64,000 bases of DNA from CAYTSA01 sp964440345. GTDB taxonomy: Bacteria; Desulfobacterota; Desulfovibrionia; Desulfovibrionales; Desulfovibrionaceae. The notes under the pieces are model-generated. The model worked only from the letters and a program-made list of their open reading frames with translations, was not told where the DNA came from and made no database searches. Positions within the stretch are counted from its first letter, which is position 1. The number at the start of each line of letters is the position of its first letter. Made by a program: the position numbers and the translations under genes. Location: contig CAYTSA010000001.1 in assembly GCA_964440345.1 (NCBI GenBank), positions 62,001-126,000 on the forward strand, in the 5' to 3' direction. Of the stretch, positions 16,655 to 25,581 are shown in pieces.

Positions 16655-17830
16655 ATGCGTATTTCCAATCGGCTTCAGCGGATCAAACCCTCGGCCACCA
16701 TGGCGGTCAGCGCCAAAGCCATGGACCTGCGCGCCCAAGGGCGCGAAATCCTCAGCTTGTCAGTGGGCGAACCGGACTTTCCCACGCCGCAGCATATCTG
16801 CGAGGCCGCCAAAACAGCGCTTGACGAGGGATTCACCCGATACACACAGGTTCCGGGCATCCCAGAGTTGCGCGACGCAGTTGTGGCCTATTTTAAACGT
16901 TTTTACGGGGTGGACGCCATCCGGGAGGCGACTATCGTCACCAACGGCGGCAAGCAGAGTCTGTTCAATCTTTTCCAAGCCATTTTGGACCCGGGCGACG
17001 AGGTGCTTGTGCCTGCCCCGTACTGGGTCAGTTATCCGGCCATGATCCGCCTGGCCGGCGGCGAGCCTGTGCCTGTGCCCACTGCAGCCGGGCACAGCTT
17101 CAAGGTACGGGCGAGCGATCTGGATAAATACTGCACAGACAAGACCCGGGCGCTGGTCATCAACACTCCTTCCAATCCCACGGGCAGCCACTACACCCAG
17201 GCCGAGCTGGACGACATTGTCTCCTACGCCCTGGACCAGGGCTTGTTCATCCTTTCGGACGAAATTTACGACCAGCTCATCTACCCGGACGCCAAACCTG
17301 CCTCGCTGGCGCACTGGTTTGCCAAGGCGTCTGAGCAGGTCGCCGTCATCAACGGCCTGGCCAAGTCTTTTGCCATGACAGGCTGGCGCGTGGGCTACAC
17401 TTTGGCCCATCCGGACCTGATTGCAGCCATGAGCAAAATCCAGGGCCAGTCCACATCCAACATTTGCTCCATAGCCCAGAAAGCCGCCCTGGCGGCCTTG
17501 ACCGGTCCCTGGGACGACGTGGAGCGCATGCGCGATGCATTTGCCCGGCGCCGGGACCTGGCCATGGACATTGTCTCCTCCTGGCCTAACGTCATCTGCC
17601 CCCGACCGGACGGCGCCTTTTACATTTTTCCCGAAGTCCACGCCTACTATACCTCGGAAACGCCGGACTCCACATCCTTGTGCACCAAGCTGCTCGAGGA
17701 GGCGGGCGTTGCCCTGGTGCCTGGCGCTGCTTTTGGCGACGACCGCTGTGTCCGCATCTCCTACGCTGTTGACGACGAAACCTTGATCAAGGCCATGGAA
17801 AAAGTCGCCAAGGTGCTCATGCGCGCATGA
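16655..17830 (+). CDS. Pyridoxal-phosphate aminotransferase (aspartate aminotransferase type)
   Basis: Class I/II aminotransferase of 391 residues, probably cytosolic aspartate:2-oxoglutarate transaminase of the Ib subgroup. Starts MRISNRLQRIKPSATMAVSAKA, typical of that subgroup. SVGEPDFPTPQHI, INTPSNPTGSHYT, LSDEIYDQLIY and the PLP lysine in NGLAKSFAMTGWRVGY (about residue 238) are all present. Its stop overlaps the start of the histidine kinase gene (ATGA), so the kinase is translationally coupled to it. Exact amino-acid specificity cannot be read from sequence. Confidence 0.93.
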   Translation: MRISNRLQRIKPSATMAVSAKAMDLRAQGREILSLSVGEPDFPTPQHICEAAKTALDEGFTRYTQVPGIPELRDAVVAYFKRFYGVDAIREATIVTNGGKQSLFNLFQAILDPGDEVLVPAPYWVSYPAMIRLAGGEPVPVPTAAGHSFKVRASDLDKYCTDKTRALVINTPSNPTGSHYTQAELDDIVSYALDQGLFILSDEIYDQLIYPDAKPASLAHWFAKASEQVAVINGLAKSFAMTGWRVGYTLAHPDLIAAMSKIQGQSTSNICSIAQKAALAALTGPWDDVERMRDAFARRRDLAMDIVSSWPNVICPRPDGAFYIFPEVHAYYTSETPDSTSLCTKLLEEAGVALVPGAAFGDDRCVRISYAVDDETLIKAMEKVAKVLMRA

Positions 17831-19317
17831 TGACAAAACAGCGATCTTTTTCCGGACGCAACACTGACGCGCAAAGGGCCGCATACAGCGCGCGGCCCTT
17901 CCAGTTCGCCAAGTTTCTGTCCTGGAGCTCCCTGGGCCTGATCTTTGTCACCGGGCTTATACTCTCCATTATTATTGCCAATTCTGCCCGCAAGACCTTG
18001 CTCACCAAACAGCGCGAGTTTGCGCTGCTGCTGGCTGAAAACCTCAATCACCAAATATACCGGCGCTTTACCCTGCCAACAATTATCGGGTTTGGCCGTA
18101 TAGCCTTGAAACAGCCAGCCCAGTACGAGCGTCTGGAGCAGGTCATCCAGTCCACCATCCACGGCCTGCACGTCAATGAAGTGCTTATCTACGACAATGA
18201 TCTTATCATCTCTTACGCTACCAACGACAACAGGCTGGGCGAGGAACACAAAAACAATCTGGCCCTGATTCAAGCCCTGAACCGAAGCAAAAACACCTTT
18301 GAAATAGACAGCAGGCTGAATCCCTTTCTGACCATTTTTTCCTGGGAGACCAAGCGAAACTCCGTCACTATGCGCACAGTCTATCCACTGCGGGCGGAGC
18401 ACGACCTTTCAGGAGAAAACAGGGACCTGCAACCTATCATGGGCGTTTTGGAGTTCACCCAGGACATCACCGAAGACTACCGAACGGTTATTCGTTTCCA
18501 GCGCCTGATCATTGTGGCCTCGTTCGTCTGGTCGTTGATCTTGTTTCTGGTGCTGCTCATGATCATCCGCCGAGCAGACAGGATAAACGCTGAACGGCTG
18601 AGGGAAAAAGAGAACTATGAACGCGAGCTGCACCAGAGCGAAAGAATGGCTTCCATGGGCCGCATGGTGGCCGGCGTGGCGCATGAAATACGCAATCCTC
18701 TCGGCATCATACGTTCCAGCGCTGAATTGTTGCTGCGCAAGGCGCAGAATGATAACGACCTGAACGCCCGCATTCTAAGAGCCATTTACGATGAATCTAA
18801 ACGCCTATCCCGAACAGTAAGCGATTTTCTCGACTACGCCCGGCCAAAACAGCCCAAACAAGAATCTGTGGACCTGGCCGCCGTGCTAGACCAGGTCACC
18901 ATGTTTCTGGAGCATGAATTCACCAAGCACGACATCGAGCTGGTGAAGAATTATTGGTCTGATTTACGCGTTATGGGAGACAAAGACTTGCTGTACCGCG
19001 CGTTTTACAATGTACTCGGCAACGCCATTCAAGCCACAGAAGGCCCAGGCCGCATAACCATTCGCTCTTCCACCAGCAAGCGCCTGGTTATTCTGGAGGT
19101 TGAAGACACTGGTCCCGGATTTGACGAAAAAACCCGTGAAAAAATTCTTGACCCGTTTTACACTACCAAAGAGGACGGCACGGGACTGGGCCTGCCCATT
19201 GTCAACACTATTGTCGCCAACCACGGCGGCGAGCTGGAGCTTGCTGACGGCGACGCCGGAGCGCTCGTGCGCATGCGCTTTCCTGCTGCTGAAGCAGTAA
19301 AAAAATCACGGACCTGA
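17827..19317 (+). CDS. Membrane sensor histidine kinase
   Basis: Two-component sensor of 496 residues. TM1 about 33-52 and TM2 about 228-250 enclose a ~175-residue periplasmic domain with mixed-fold character (VNEVLIYDNDLIISYAT) like a dCache/PAS sensor. The HisKA H-box is GVAHEIRNPLG with the phosphorylated His near residue 286. N-box, G1 (DTGPGFDEKT) and G2 (GTGLGLPIV) follow in the HATPase domain. The partner regulator starts 8 bases after its stop. Resembles ZraS/AtoS-type kinases; signal unknown. Confidence 0.95.
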   Translation: MMTKQRSFSGRNTDAQRAAYSARPFQFAKFLSWSSLGLIFVTGLILSIIIANSARKTLLTKQREFALLLAENLNHQIYRRFTLPTIIGFGRIALKQPAQYERLEQVIQSTIHGLHVNEVLIYDNDLIISYATNDNRLGEEHKNNLALIQALNRSKNTFEIDSRLNPFLTIFSWETKRNSVTMRTVYPLRAEHDLSGENRDLQPIMGVLEFTQDITEDYRTVIRFQRLIIVASFVWSLILFLVLLMIIRRADRINAERLREKENYERELHQSERMASMGRMVAGVAHEIRNPLGIIRSSAELLLRKAQNDNDLNARILRAIYDESKRLSRTVSDFLDYARPKQPKQESVDLAAVLDQVTMFLEHEFTKHDIELVKNYWSDLRVMGDKDLLYRAFYNVLGNAIQATEGPGRITIRSSTSKRLVILEVEDTGPGFDEKTREKILDPFYTTKEDGTGLGLPIVNTIVANHGGELELADGDAGALVRMRFPAAEAVKKSRT

Positions 19318-19325
19318 ATATCGCC

Positions 19326-20699
19326 ATGGCAGCCAACATACTTATCCTGGACGACGAACCGAACTACCTGCTCATTCTGGAGGCGCTGCTCAGCGAGTCG
19401 GGGTATTCCGTCACCGCCCTTTCCGACCCGGAAATGGGCCTGGCCTACCTGGAAGAATCGGAAGTGGACGTGGTCATCACAGACATGAAAATGCCCAAGC
19501 TGAGCGGCCAGGACGTGCTGGAGCACGTACGCAAGAACTACGCGCACGTGCCGGTGCTTATCATGACCGCCTACGGCTCCATAGAAGCCGCCGTGGAGGC
19601 CATGAAGCTGGGCGCCTTCGACTACATTCAGAAGCCCTTTTCCAATGACGAGTTGCTCCTGTCTGTGACCAAGGCGGTAAAGCTGGCCAAGGCGCAGCAA
19701 CAATACCTGCTGCTGCACGAAGCTCTGGAGGACCGCTACGGTCTGCATCAGATTATCGGCAAGTCCCGGCCCATGGCCCGGCTGCTGGAAATGGTGCACA
19801 AGGCAGCGCCCAGCAAATCCACGGTGCTCATCACCGGCGAATCCGGCACAGGCAAGGAGCTGGTGGCCCGGGCCATGCACTTTGCCTCCCAGCGCAAAAA
19901 CGGCCCGTTCATCTCCGTCAACTGCATGGCCCTGAACCCGGGCGTTTTGGAAAGCGAGCTGTTCGGCCACGAAAAGGGCTCCTTTACCGGTGCGGTGGCG
20001 CAAAAGCGCGGCCGCTTCGAACTGGCCCACGAAGGCACCCTTTTTCTTGACGAAGTGGGGGAGCTGTCGCCAGACCTGCAGGTGAAGCTGCTGCGCGTGC
20101 TGCAAGAACGCACCTTCGAACGCGTTGGCGGCTCCAAAGAAATCGAAGTAGACATCCGGCTGGTGGCGGCCACCAACAAGGACTTGTTAGAGGCAGTCGC
20201 CGCCGGCGAGTTTCGCGAAGATTTGTTCTACCGCCTGAACGTGGTGCAGCTCCAGATGCCGCCGCTGCGCGAACGGCGCGAAGACATCCCCCTGCTGGCC
20301 TCCCATTTCGTAAAAAAATACGCTGCAGACAACGAAATGCCGGAAAAATCATTCTCTGCAGAGGCCATGGACTTTCTTTCTGGCTACGAATGGCCGGGCA
20401 ACGTGCGCCAGCTGGAAAACATCGTGGAACGCTGCATGGTCATGGCCGCGGGCAGGACCATTGGCGTGGAGGACTTGCCGCCGGAAATTAAGAACGAGGA
20501 AGCCCAGTTCAAAAGCGCCGTGGACCTGCTGCCTGTGCAGCTGAACCTGGCAGACACGCTGGAAAAAATTGAAGCAGCCCTCATCCGCCGGGCGCTGGCC
20601 AAGTCCGACTTTGTACAAGTAAAGGCCGCGGAGTTGCTTGGCATATCCAAAAGCCTGCTGCAGTATAAGCTGAAAAAGTACAAGATAACAGGGCATTAA
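19326..20699 (+). CDS. Sigma-54-dependent response regulator (NtrC family)
   Basis: Activator of sigma-54 promoters, 457 residues. Receiver domain 1-~120 with phosphoryl-acceptor Asp in VVITDMKMPK (about residue 54). AAA+ domain with Walker A GESGTGKE (about 171), the sigma-54 contact loop as GSFTGA (about 219, a common variant of GAFTGA), Walker B LFLDEVGEL, and the PPLRERREDIPLL segment. A Fis-type HTH closes it (VKAAELLGISKSLLQYKLKKY). Coupled to the kinase upstream. Target genes not visible; no convincing -24/-12 promoter was found close by. Confidence 0.96.
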   Translation: MAANILILDDEPNYLLILEALLSESGYSVTALSDPEMGLAYLEESEVDVVITDMKMPKLSGQDVLEHVRKNYAHVPVLIMTAYGSIEAAVEAMKLGAFDYIQKPFSNDELLLSVTKAVKLAKAQQQYLLLHEALEDRYGLHQIIGKSRPMARLLEMVHKAAPSKSTVLITGESGTGKELVARAMHFASQRKNGPFISVNCMALNPGVLESELFGHEKGSFTGAVAQKRGRFELAHEGTLFLDEVGELSPDLQVKLLRVLQERTFERVGGSKEIEVDIRLVAATNKDLLEAVAAGEFREDLFYRLNVVQLQMPPLRERREDIPLLASHFVKKYAADNEMPEKSFSAEAMDFLSGYEWPGNVRQLENIVERCMVMAAGRTIGVEDLPPEIKNEEAQFKSAVDLLPVQLNLADTLEKIEAALIRRALAKSDFVQVKAAELLGISKSLLQYKLKKYKITGH

Positions 20700-20731
20700 A
20701 CATGAACAGTTCTTTACCGCAGCTGCACGCA

Positions 20732-20803
20732 AACCACTACGTAGACCACTGCCCAAACCACTACGCAGACCATTGCGCAAACCATTGCGCAAACCATTGC
20801 ACA
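20732..20803 (+). repeat. 12-base tandem repeat (six units)
   Basis: Six contiguous 12-base units of the form RACCAYTRCSYA, for example AACCATTGCGCA, the last degenerating at 20804. They lie between the response-regulator gene and pgi. The array sits inside an open frame, 20702-20896 on the plus strand, that would encode a His/Cys-rich repeat (units such as DHCANHC) and a hydrophobic tail. That frame has no good ribosome binding site. 12-base multiples keep the frame on both strands, so openness alone is weak evidence of coding. Confidence 0.75.
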
Positions 20804-20905
20804 GACGTACGCAGACATGATTGTGTTGCTGTACCGGCCTTTATCTGCGTTTTGTTCTCTGCGCGCATTTGCGGTGTATTCTTTTTTAACCTCTAGGAGG
20901 ACGCC

Positions 20906-22558
20906 ATGACCGAGCTGTCTCAAAGCACTGCTTGGAAAGCACTGGAAGCGCACTATCGGGAAATTGCTGACAGACATATGCGAGACCTTTTCGCACAGGA
21001 CCCGCGCCGTTTTGACGGCTTTTCCCTGCGGCTTGGAAACTTGCTTTTTGACTACTCCAAGAACCGCGTCACGGGAAACACCATGCAATTGCTGCTGGAC
21101 TTGGCCCGGGAGCGCCAGGTGGAGCCCATGCGCGACGCGATGTTCTCTGGAGAAAAAATCAACACTACCGAGGGCCGGGCAGTGCTGCATACGGCCCTAC
21201 GCAACCGCTCCGGCAGGCCGGTGCTGACAGACGGGCCAGGCGGTACTGCCGACGTCATGCCCAAGATCAACTCTGTGTTGGTGCAAATGCGGGCGTTTAC
21301 AGAAAAAGTCCGCTCTGGTGAATGGAAAGGCTACACTGGCCGGGAAATCACAGACGTGGTCAACATCGGCATCGGAGGCTCAGACCTGGGGCCCAAAATG
21401 GTTGTAGAAGCCCTGGCCAAATACAGCCATAAGCGGCTACGCTTGCACTTTGTTTCCAACGTGGACTCCACCCATCTAGTAGAGACCTTAAAGGACCTTT
21501 CCCCTGAAACCACCCTTTTTATCGTTGCCTCCAAGACCTTTACCACACAGGAGACCATGACCAACGCTCTCTCCGCCCGGGACTGGCTGCTGGCGGCGGC
21601 CAAGGACCAGGCTGTGGTTAAGCAGCACTTCATCGCCCTTTCCACCAACGAACCTGCTGTGGAGGAGTTCGGCATAGATACGGCCAACATGTTCGAGTTT
21701 TGGGAGTGGGTGGGCGGCCGCTACTCCTTGTGGTCGGCCATCGGCATGCCCATTGCCCTGTCCATCGGCATGGACGGCTTTGAACAACTGCTGGATGGTG
21801 CGCACCTGGTTGACGAGCACTTTCGCACCGCCCCCCTGGACCAGAACATTCCAGTCGTCATGGCCCTGCTCGGGGTGTGGTACAACAACTTTTTTGGCTG
21901 CGAGAGCCACGCGGTGCTGGCCTATGACCAGTATCTGGCCCGCTTTGCCGCCTACCTGCAACAGGGGGACATGGAGTCTAACGGCAAGAGCGTGACTAAA
22001 GCCGGCGAAACCGTGGACTACTCCACCGGGCCCATTGTCTGGGGCGAGCCCGGGACGAACGGCCAGCACGCCTTTTACCAGCTCATCCATCAGGGAACCA
22101 AACTCATTCCCTGCGACTTCATCGCCTACGCCAAGCCATTGAACCCCCTGGGCGACCACCACGCCAAGTTGCTCTCCAATTTTTTTGCCCAAACAGAGGC
22201 CCTGATGCGCGGCAAAACGGAAACGGAGGCCCGTGCAGACCTGGAAAAAACCGGAAAAGAACCGCAAGCCATAGAAGCCTTACTGCCACATAAGATATTC
22301 CTAGGCAACAAACCCACGAATTCCTTTTTCATCCAGGAATTGACGCCGGCGTCGCTAGGCTCGCTCATAGCTTTGTACGAGCATAAGATTTTCGTCCAAG
22401 GCGTTGTCTGGGGCGTCAACTCCTTTGATCAATGGGGCGTGGAGTTGGGCAAGCAGCTTGCTAAAACCATTCTGCCAGAGCTGGAAAATGACGCCGTTGT
22501 GGACGGCCACGACAGCTCCACCAACGGGTTGATCAACTACTACAAAACCATACGCTAA
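20906..22558 (+). CDS. pgi: Glucose-6-phosphate isomerase
   Basis: Interconverts glucose-6-phosphate and fructose-6-phosphate in glycolysis and gluconeogenesis. The 550 residues match the long bacterial type. Signatures: NIGIGGSDLGPKMV, SKTFTTQETMTNA, the family signature GGRYSLWSAIGMPIALSIG, the catalytic Glu region GEPGTNGQHAFYQLIHQGT, and the C-terminal DSSTNGLINYYK. AGGAGG lies 7 bases before the ATG. Confidence 0.97.
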   Translation: MTELSQSTAWKALEAHYREIADRHMRDLFAQDPRRFDGFSLRLGNLLFDYSKNRVTGNTMQLLLDLARERQVEPMRDAMFSGEKINTTEGRAVLHTALRNRSGRPVLTDGPGGTADVMPKINSVLVQMRAFTEKVRSGEWKGYTGREITDVVNIGIGGSDLGPKMVVEALAKYSHKRLRLHFVSNVDSTHLVETLKDLSPETTLFIVASKTFTTQETMTNALSARDWLLAAAKDQAVVKQHFIALSTNEPAVEEFGIDTANMFEFWEWVGGRYSLWSAIGMPIALSIGMDGFEQLLDGAHLVDEHFRTAPLDQNIPVVMALLGVWYNNFFGCESHAVLAYDQYLARFAAYLQQGDMESNGKSVTKAGETVDYSTGPIVWGEPGTNGQHAFYQLIHQGTKLIPCDFIAYAKPLNPLGDHHAKLLSNFFAQTEALMRGKTETEARADLEKTGKEPQAIEALLPHKIFLGNKPTNSFFIQELTPASLGSLIALYEHKIFVQGVVWGVNSFDQWGVELGKQLAKTILPELENDAVVDGHDSSTNGLINYYKTIR

Positions 22559-22582
22559 ACATCACTGAGTTTCGCGGAGATA

Positions 22583-25474
22583 TTGCTGTTGCCTGAAAAC
22601 CGCATTGCGGAATACCTGGAAGCGCTGCAAAAATCAGAACGCGTTGGCAGGCATGTGGCGTATCGCCACACCGTGCCAGCCGCGCTGGCCAAACACGCCG
22701 AGCCACGCCGGCCCTGGCCTCGCGCTTTGCAAGACCTGCTGGCCTTGAATGGAATTAACGCGCTCTACAGCCACCAGAGCCAGGCCGCGGACATGATCCG
22801 ATCAGGCCGGAACATCGTGGCCGCTACGCCAACAGCCAGCGGCAAATCCATTATTTACAACCTGCCGGTCATAGAGCAGCACCTGAAAGACCCGGACTCC
22901 AAGGCCCTGTACCTTTTTCCGCTCAAGGCCCTGGCCCAGGACCAGTTGCGCGCATTGCAGGAATTCACACAGGCCTGGCCGGCTCAAGCCCGGCCGGAGG
23001 CCGCCATTTACGACGGCGACACCAGCCAGTGGTTTCGCAAGAAAATCCGCGACAAGCCACCGGCCATTCTGCTTACCAATCCGGAAATGCTCCACCTTTC
23101 CCTGTTGCCCTATCACGAAAAATGGGCCGCCTTTTTGGCCGGACTCAGCTATATTGTGGTGGACGAGGCGCACACCTACCGGGGCGTGCTGGGTTCCCAC
23201 ATGGCCCAGGTGTTTCGCAGGCTGCAGCGGGTCTGCAACCGCTACGGCGCCAGGCCTGGGTACATTTTCAGCTCAGCCACAGTAGGCAACCCCACCGAGT
23301 TGGCAGAACAGTTGACAGGCAAAGAAACCGTAGCCGTGACCGAATCCGGCGCACCCCAGGCTGCGCGCCATTACGTATTCATTAATCCGCTTGAAAGTCC
23401 GTCGTCTACGGCCATAGCTCTTCTCCAGTCCGCCCTGCACCGAGAGCTGCGGACCATCGTCTACACCCAGTCCCGCAAAATGACGGAACTCATCAGCATG
23501 TGGGCGCAGCAGCGATCCGGCGCTTACAAGGAACGCATCAGCGCTTACAGAGCCGGGTACATGCCTGAAGAGCGGAGGGAAATAGAAGCCAAAATGGCCA
23601 ACGGGGAACTGCTGGCCGTCATTTCCACTTCCGCCTTGGAGCTGGGCATAGACATCGGGAGCCTGGATTTATGCATTTTGATTGGCTTTCCCGGCTCCAT
23701 AACCGCCGCCTTGCAGCGTGGCGGCCGGGTAGGCCGGGCCGGGCGCGAATCCGCCGTCATCCTCATTGGCGGTGAGGACGCCCTTGACCAGTATTTCATG
23801 AACAACCCCCAAGAATTTTTCGCGCGTACGCCAGAATCCGCCGTCCTGAACCCTTACAACCCGGTCATCCTTTCCCGGCACCTGGAGTGCGCCGCCGCCG
23901 AGATGCCCTTGCAAACAACTGAAGATTGGCTGCAAGAGCCTGCCGTGGCCCGCGTAGTAGCTTCCATGGAAGAAGCCGGGACCTTGCTCCGCGACAAAAA
24001 CGGAACGCGAATATTCGCAAAAAGAAAACAACCACACCGCAATGTGGACCTGCGCGGCGCTGGCGGGACGTACACCATCGAAACCACCGAAGGCAACGTG
24101 GTTGGCCACGCTGACGAACACCGGGTTTTCAAGGAAACGCACCCTGGCGCTGTGTATCTGCACCACGGCCAAAGCTATGTTGTCCAGGACCTGGACCTGA
24201 ATACGCGCACGGTTGTGGTTGCCCCGGCAAAGGTGGACTACTACACCCGAACCAGAGGCTCTAAATCTACAGAAGTGCTGGAAGTGCTGGACCGCAAACC
24301 ACTGTGGTCCACTGGCGTCTGCATGGGCAGGCTGCGCGTTACCGAGGAGATTACGGGCTATGAAAAACGCAGAGTCCGCGGCGGCACAATACTAACAGTG
24401 GTCCCTCTGGACCTGCCTCCGCTGGTGTTTGAAACAGAGGGGTTGTGGCTGGAGATTCCCCTGGAGGCCATGAAGGCGGCGGAAAAGGAGTATCTGCACT
24501 TCATGGGAGGCATCCACGCACTGGAACACGCCATGATAGGCGTACTGCCGCTGCTGGTGATGACCGACCGTAACGACCTGGGGGGGATATCCACGCCCAT
24601 GCATGCACAAGTTGGTTTGCCGGCGGTGTTTGTGTACGACGGCGCCCCAGGCGGCGTGGGCCTGACCCGGCAGGCTTATGACCAGGCTGAAGAGCTGCTG
24701 CAGCGCACGTACAAAACTATCGCTGGTTGCGAATGCGAAACAGGCTGCCCATCCTGCGTGCATTCGCCCAAATGCGGCTCTGGCAACCGGCCCATAGACA
24801 AGGATGCGGCGCTCTTTCTGCTGGAACAATTACACGACGCTCCGTCTTCTTACTCAGCATCAGACCGTATACAAATCGATGTACAATGCACAAACAACAG
24901 TGAAAAGCATCCGGATGCACACCTTTCTGCAAGTAAAGAGAACCTGCGCTACGGAGTTTTTGACCTGGAAACCCAACTTTCTGCCGAGGAAGTGGGCGGC
25001 TGGCGCAATGCTGCAAAAATGCGCGTCAGCGTGGCCGTGCTGTATGACTCCCAGGCTGACGACTATCTCGTCTATCAGGAAAAGGACATGGACGCGCTCA
25101 TTGAGCGCATGCATGCAATGGAGCTGGTGGTTGGCTTCAACACCAAACGCTTTGACTACACCGTGCTCAGCGCTTACACGTCAGCCGACGTGTGGGCCTT
25201 GCCCAGCCTGGACATGCTGGAAGAGGTCTATCGGAGGCTGAACTACCGGCTCTCTCTGAACCATTTGGCCAAGGCCACTCTGAACGCCGCCAAAACAGCC
25301 AACGGCCTGCAGGCTCTGGCCTGGTGGAAGGAAGGAAAGATCGATGAAATTGCCACTTACTGCAAGGCGGACGTGGCCGTTACCCGGGACCTGTACCTTT
25401 ACGGACGCGAACACGGTTACCTTCTGTTCACCAACAAAGCAAAAATGACTGTCCGCGCGCCAGTGAGCTGGTGA
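22583..25474 (+). CDS. DEAD/DEAH-box helicase (MrfA/YprA-like) fused to an RNase H-like 3'-5' exonuclease domain
   Basis: Protein of 963 residues with two parts. Residues 1-~760 are an SF2 helicase: Walker A TPTASGKS (about 82), DEAH in VVDEAHTY, SSATVGNP, and the C-terminal lobe ending QRGGRVGRAGR. An MrfA-type zinc module follows, with the four-cysteine cluster CECETGCPSCVHSPKCGSG. Residues ~790-963 form an RNase H-like DEDD exonuclease (RNase_H_2 type): FDLET (about 794), GFNTKRFD (about 850) and YCKADVAVTRD (about 927). In Bacillus the helicase MrfA and exonuclease MrfB are separate neighbours acting in repair of mitomycin damage; here both activities would be in one chain. TTG at 22583 is the likely start, but another TTG at 22589 is possible, with GGAG at 22576. 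Confidence 0.9.
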   Translation: MLLPENRIAEYLEALQKSERVGRHVAYRHTVPAALAKHAEPRRPWPRALQDLLALNGINALYSHQSQAADMIRSGRNIVAATPTASGKSIIYNLPVIEQHLKDPDSKALYLFPLKALAQDQLRALQEFTQAWPAQARPEAAIYDGDTSQWFRKKIRDKPPAILLTNPEMLHLSLLPYHEKWAAFLAGLSYIVVDEAHTYRGVLGSHMAQVFRRLQRVCNRYGARPGYIFSSATVGNPTELAEQLTGKETVAVTESGAPQAARHYVFINPLESPSSTAIALLQSALHRELRTIVYTQSRKMTELISMWAQQRSGAYKERISAYRAGYMPEERREIEAKMANGELLAVISTSALELGIDIGSLDLCILIGFPGSITAALQRGGRVGRAGRESAVILIGGEDALDQYFMNNPQEFFARTPESAVLNPYNPVILSRHLECAAAEMPLQTTEDWLQEPAVARVVASMEEAGTLLRDKNGTRIFAKRKQPHRNVDLRGAGGTYTIETTEGNVVGHADEHRVFKETHPGAVYLHHGQSYVVQDLDLNTRTVVVAPAKVDYYTRTRGSKSTEVLEVLDRKPLWSTGVCMGRLRVTEEITGYEKRRVRGGTILTVVPLDLPPLVFETEGLWLEIPLEAMKAAEKEYLHFMGGIHALEHAMIGVLPLLVMTDRNDLGGISTPMHAQVGLPAVFVYDGAPGGVGLTRQAYDQAEELLQRTYKTIAGCECETGCPSCVHSPKCGSGNRPIDKDAALFLLEQLHDAPSSYSASDRIQIDVQCTNNSEKHPDAHLSASKENLRYGVFDLETQLSAEEVGGWRNAAKMRVSVAVLYDSQADDYLVYQEKDMDALIERMHAMELVVGFNTKRFDYTVLSAYTSADVWALPSLDMLEEVYRRLNYRLSLNHLAKATLNAAKTANGLQALAWWKEGKIDEIATYCKADVAVTRDLYLYGREHGYLLFTNKAKMTVRAPVSW

Positions 25475-25514
25475 TTCCAGACCAAGAATTCTGCACCTTT
25501 CTCGCCCAGGGCGA

Positions 25515-25564
25515 AGCAAGAGATAGCTTACCGCAAGCTTTCATTGCGCTTATCTTGCTTTTTC
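25515..25564 (+). terminator. Probable terminator after the helicase gene
   Basis: Outer stem AGCAAGA / TCTTGCT followed by TTTTT; the interior can form a smaller hairpin (CGCAA / TTGCG). It lies in the 107-base gap where the helicase gene and the minus-strand metallo-hydrolase gene converge. Confidence 0.45.
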
Positions 25565-25581
25565 CGACTGCCGCCGTAGCA

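Noticed and set aside
16760..17884. 374-residue open frame on the minus strand
   Set aside because: It is the antisense shadow of the aminotransferase gene; low-complexity His/Gly/Val-rich translation with no motifs.
19158..20105. 315-residue open frame on the minus strand
   Set aside because: Antisense to the NtrC-family regulator, whose motifs are unambiguous.
20732..20803. Short regularly spaced units considered as a CRISPR array
   Set aside because: Units are contiguous 12-base repeats without spacers and no cas genes are near; it is a simple satellite.
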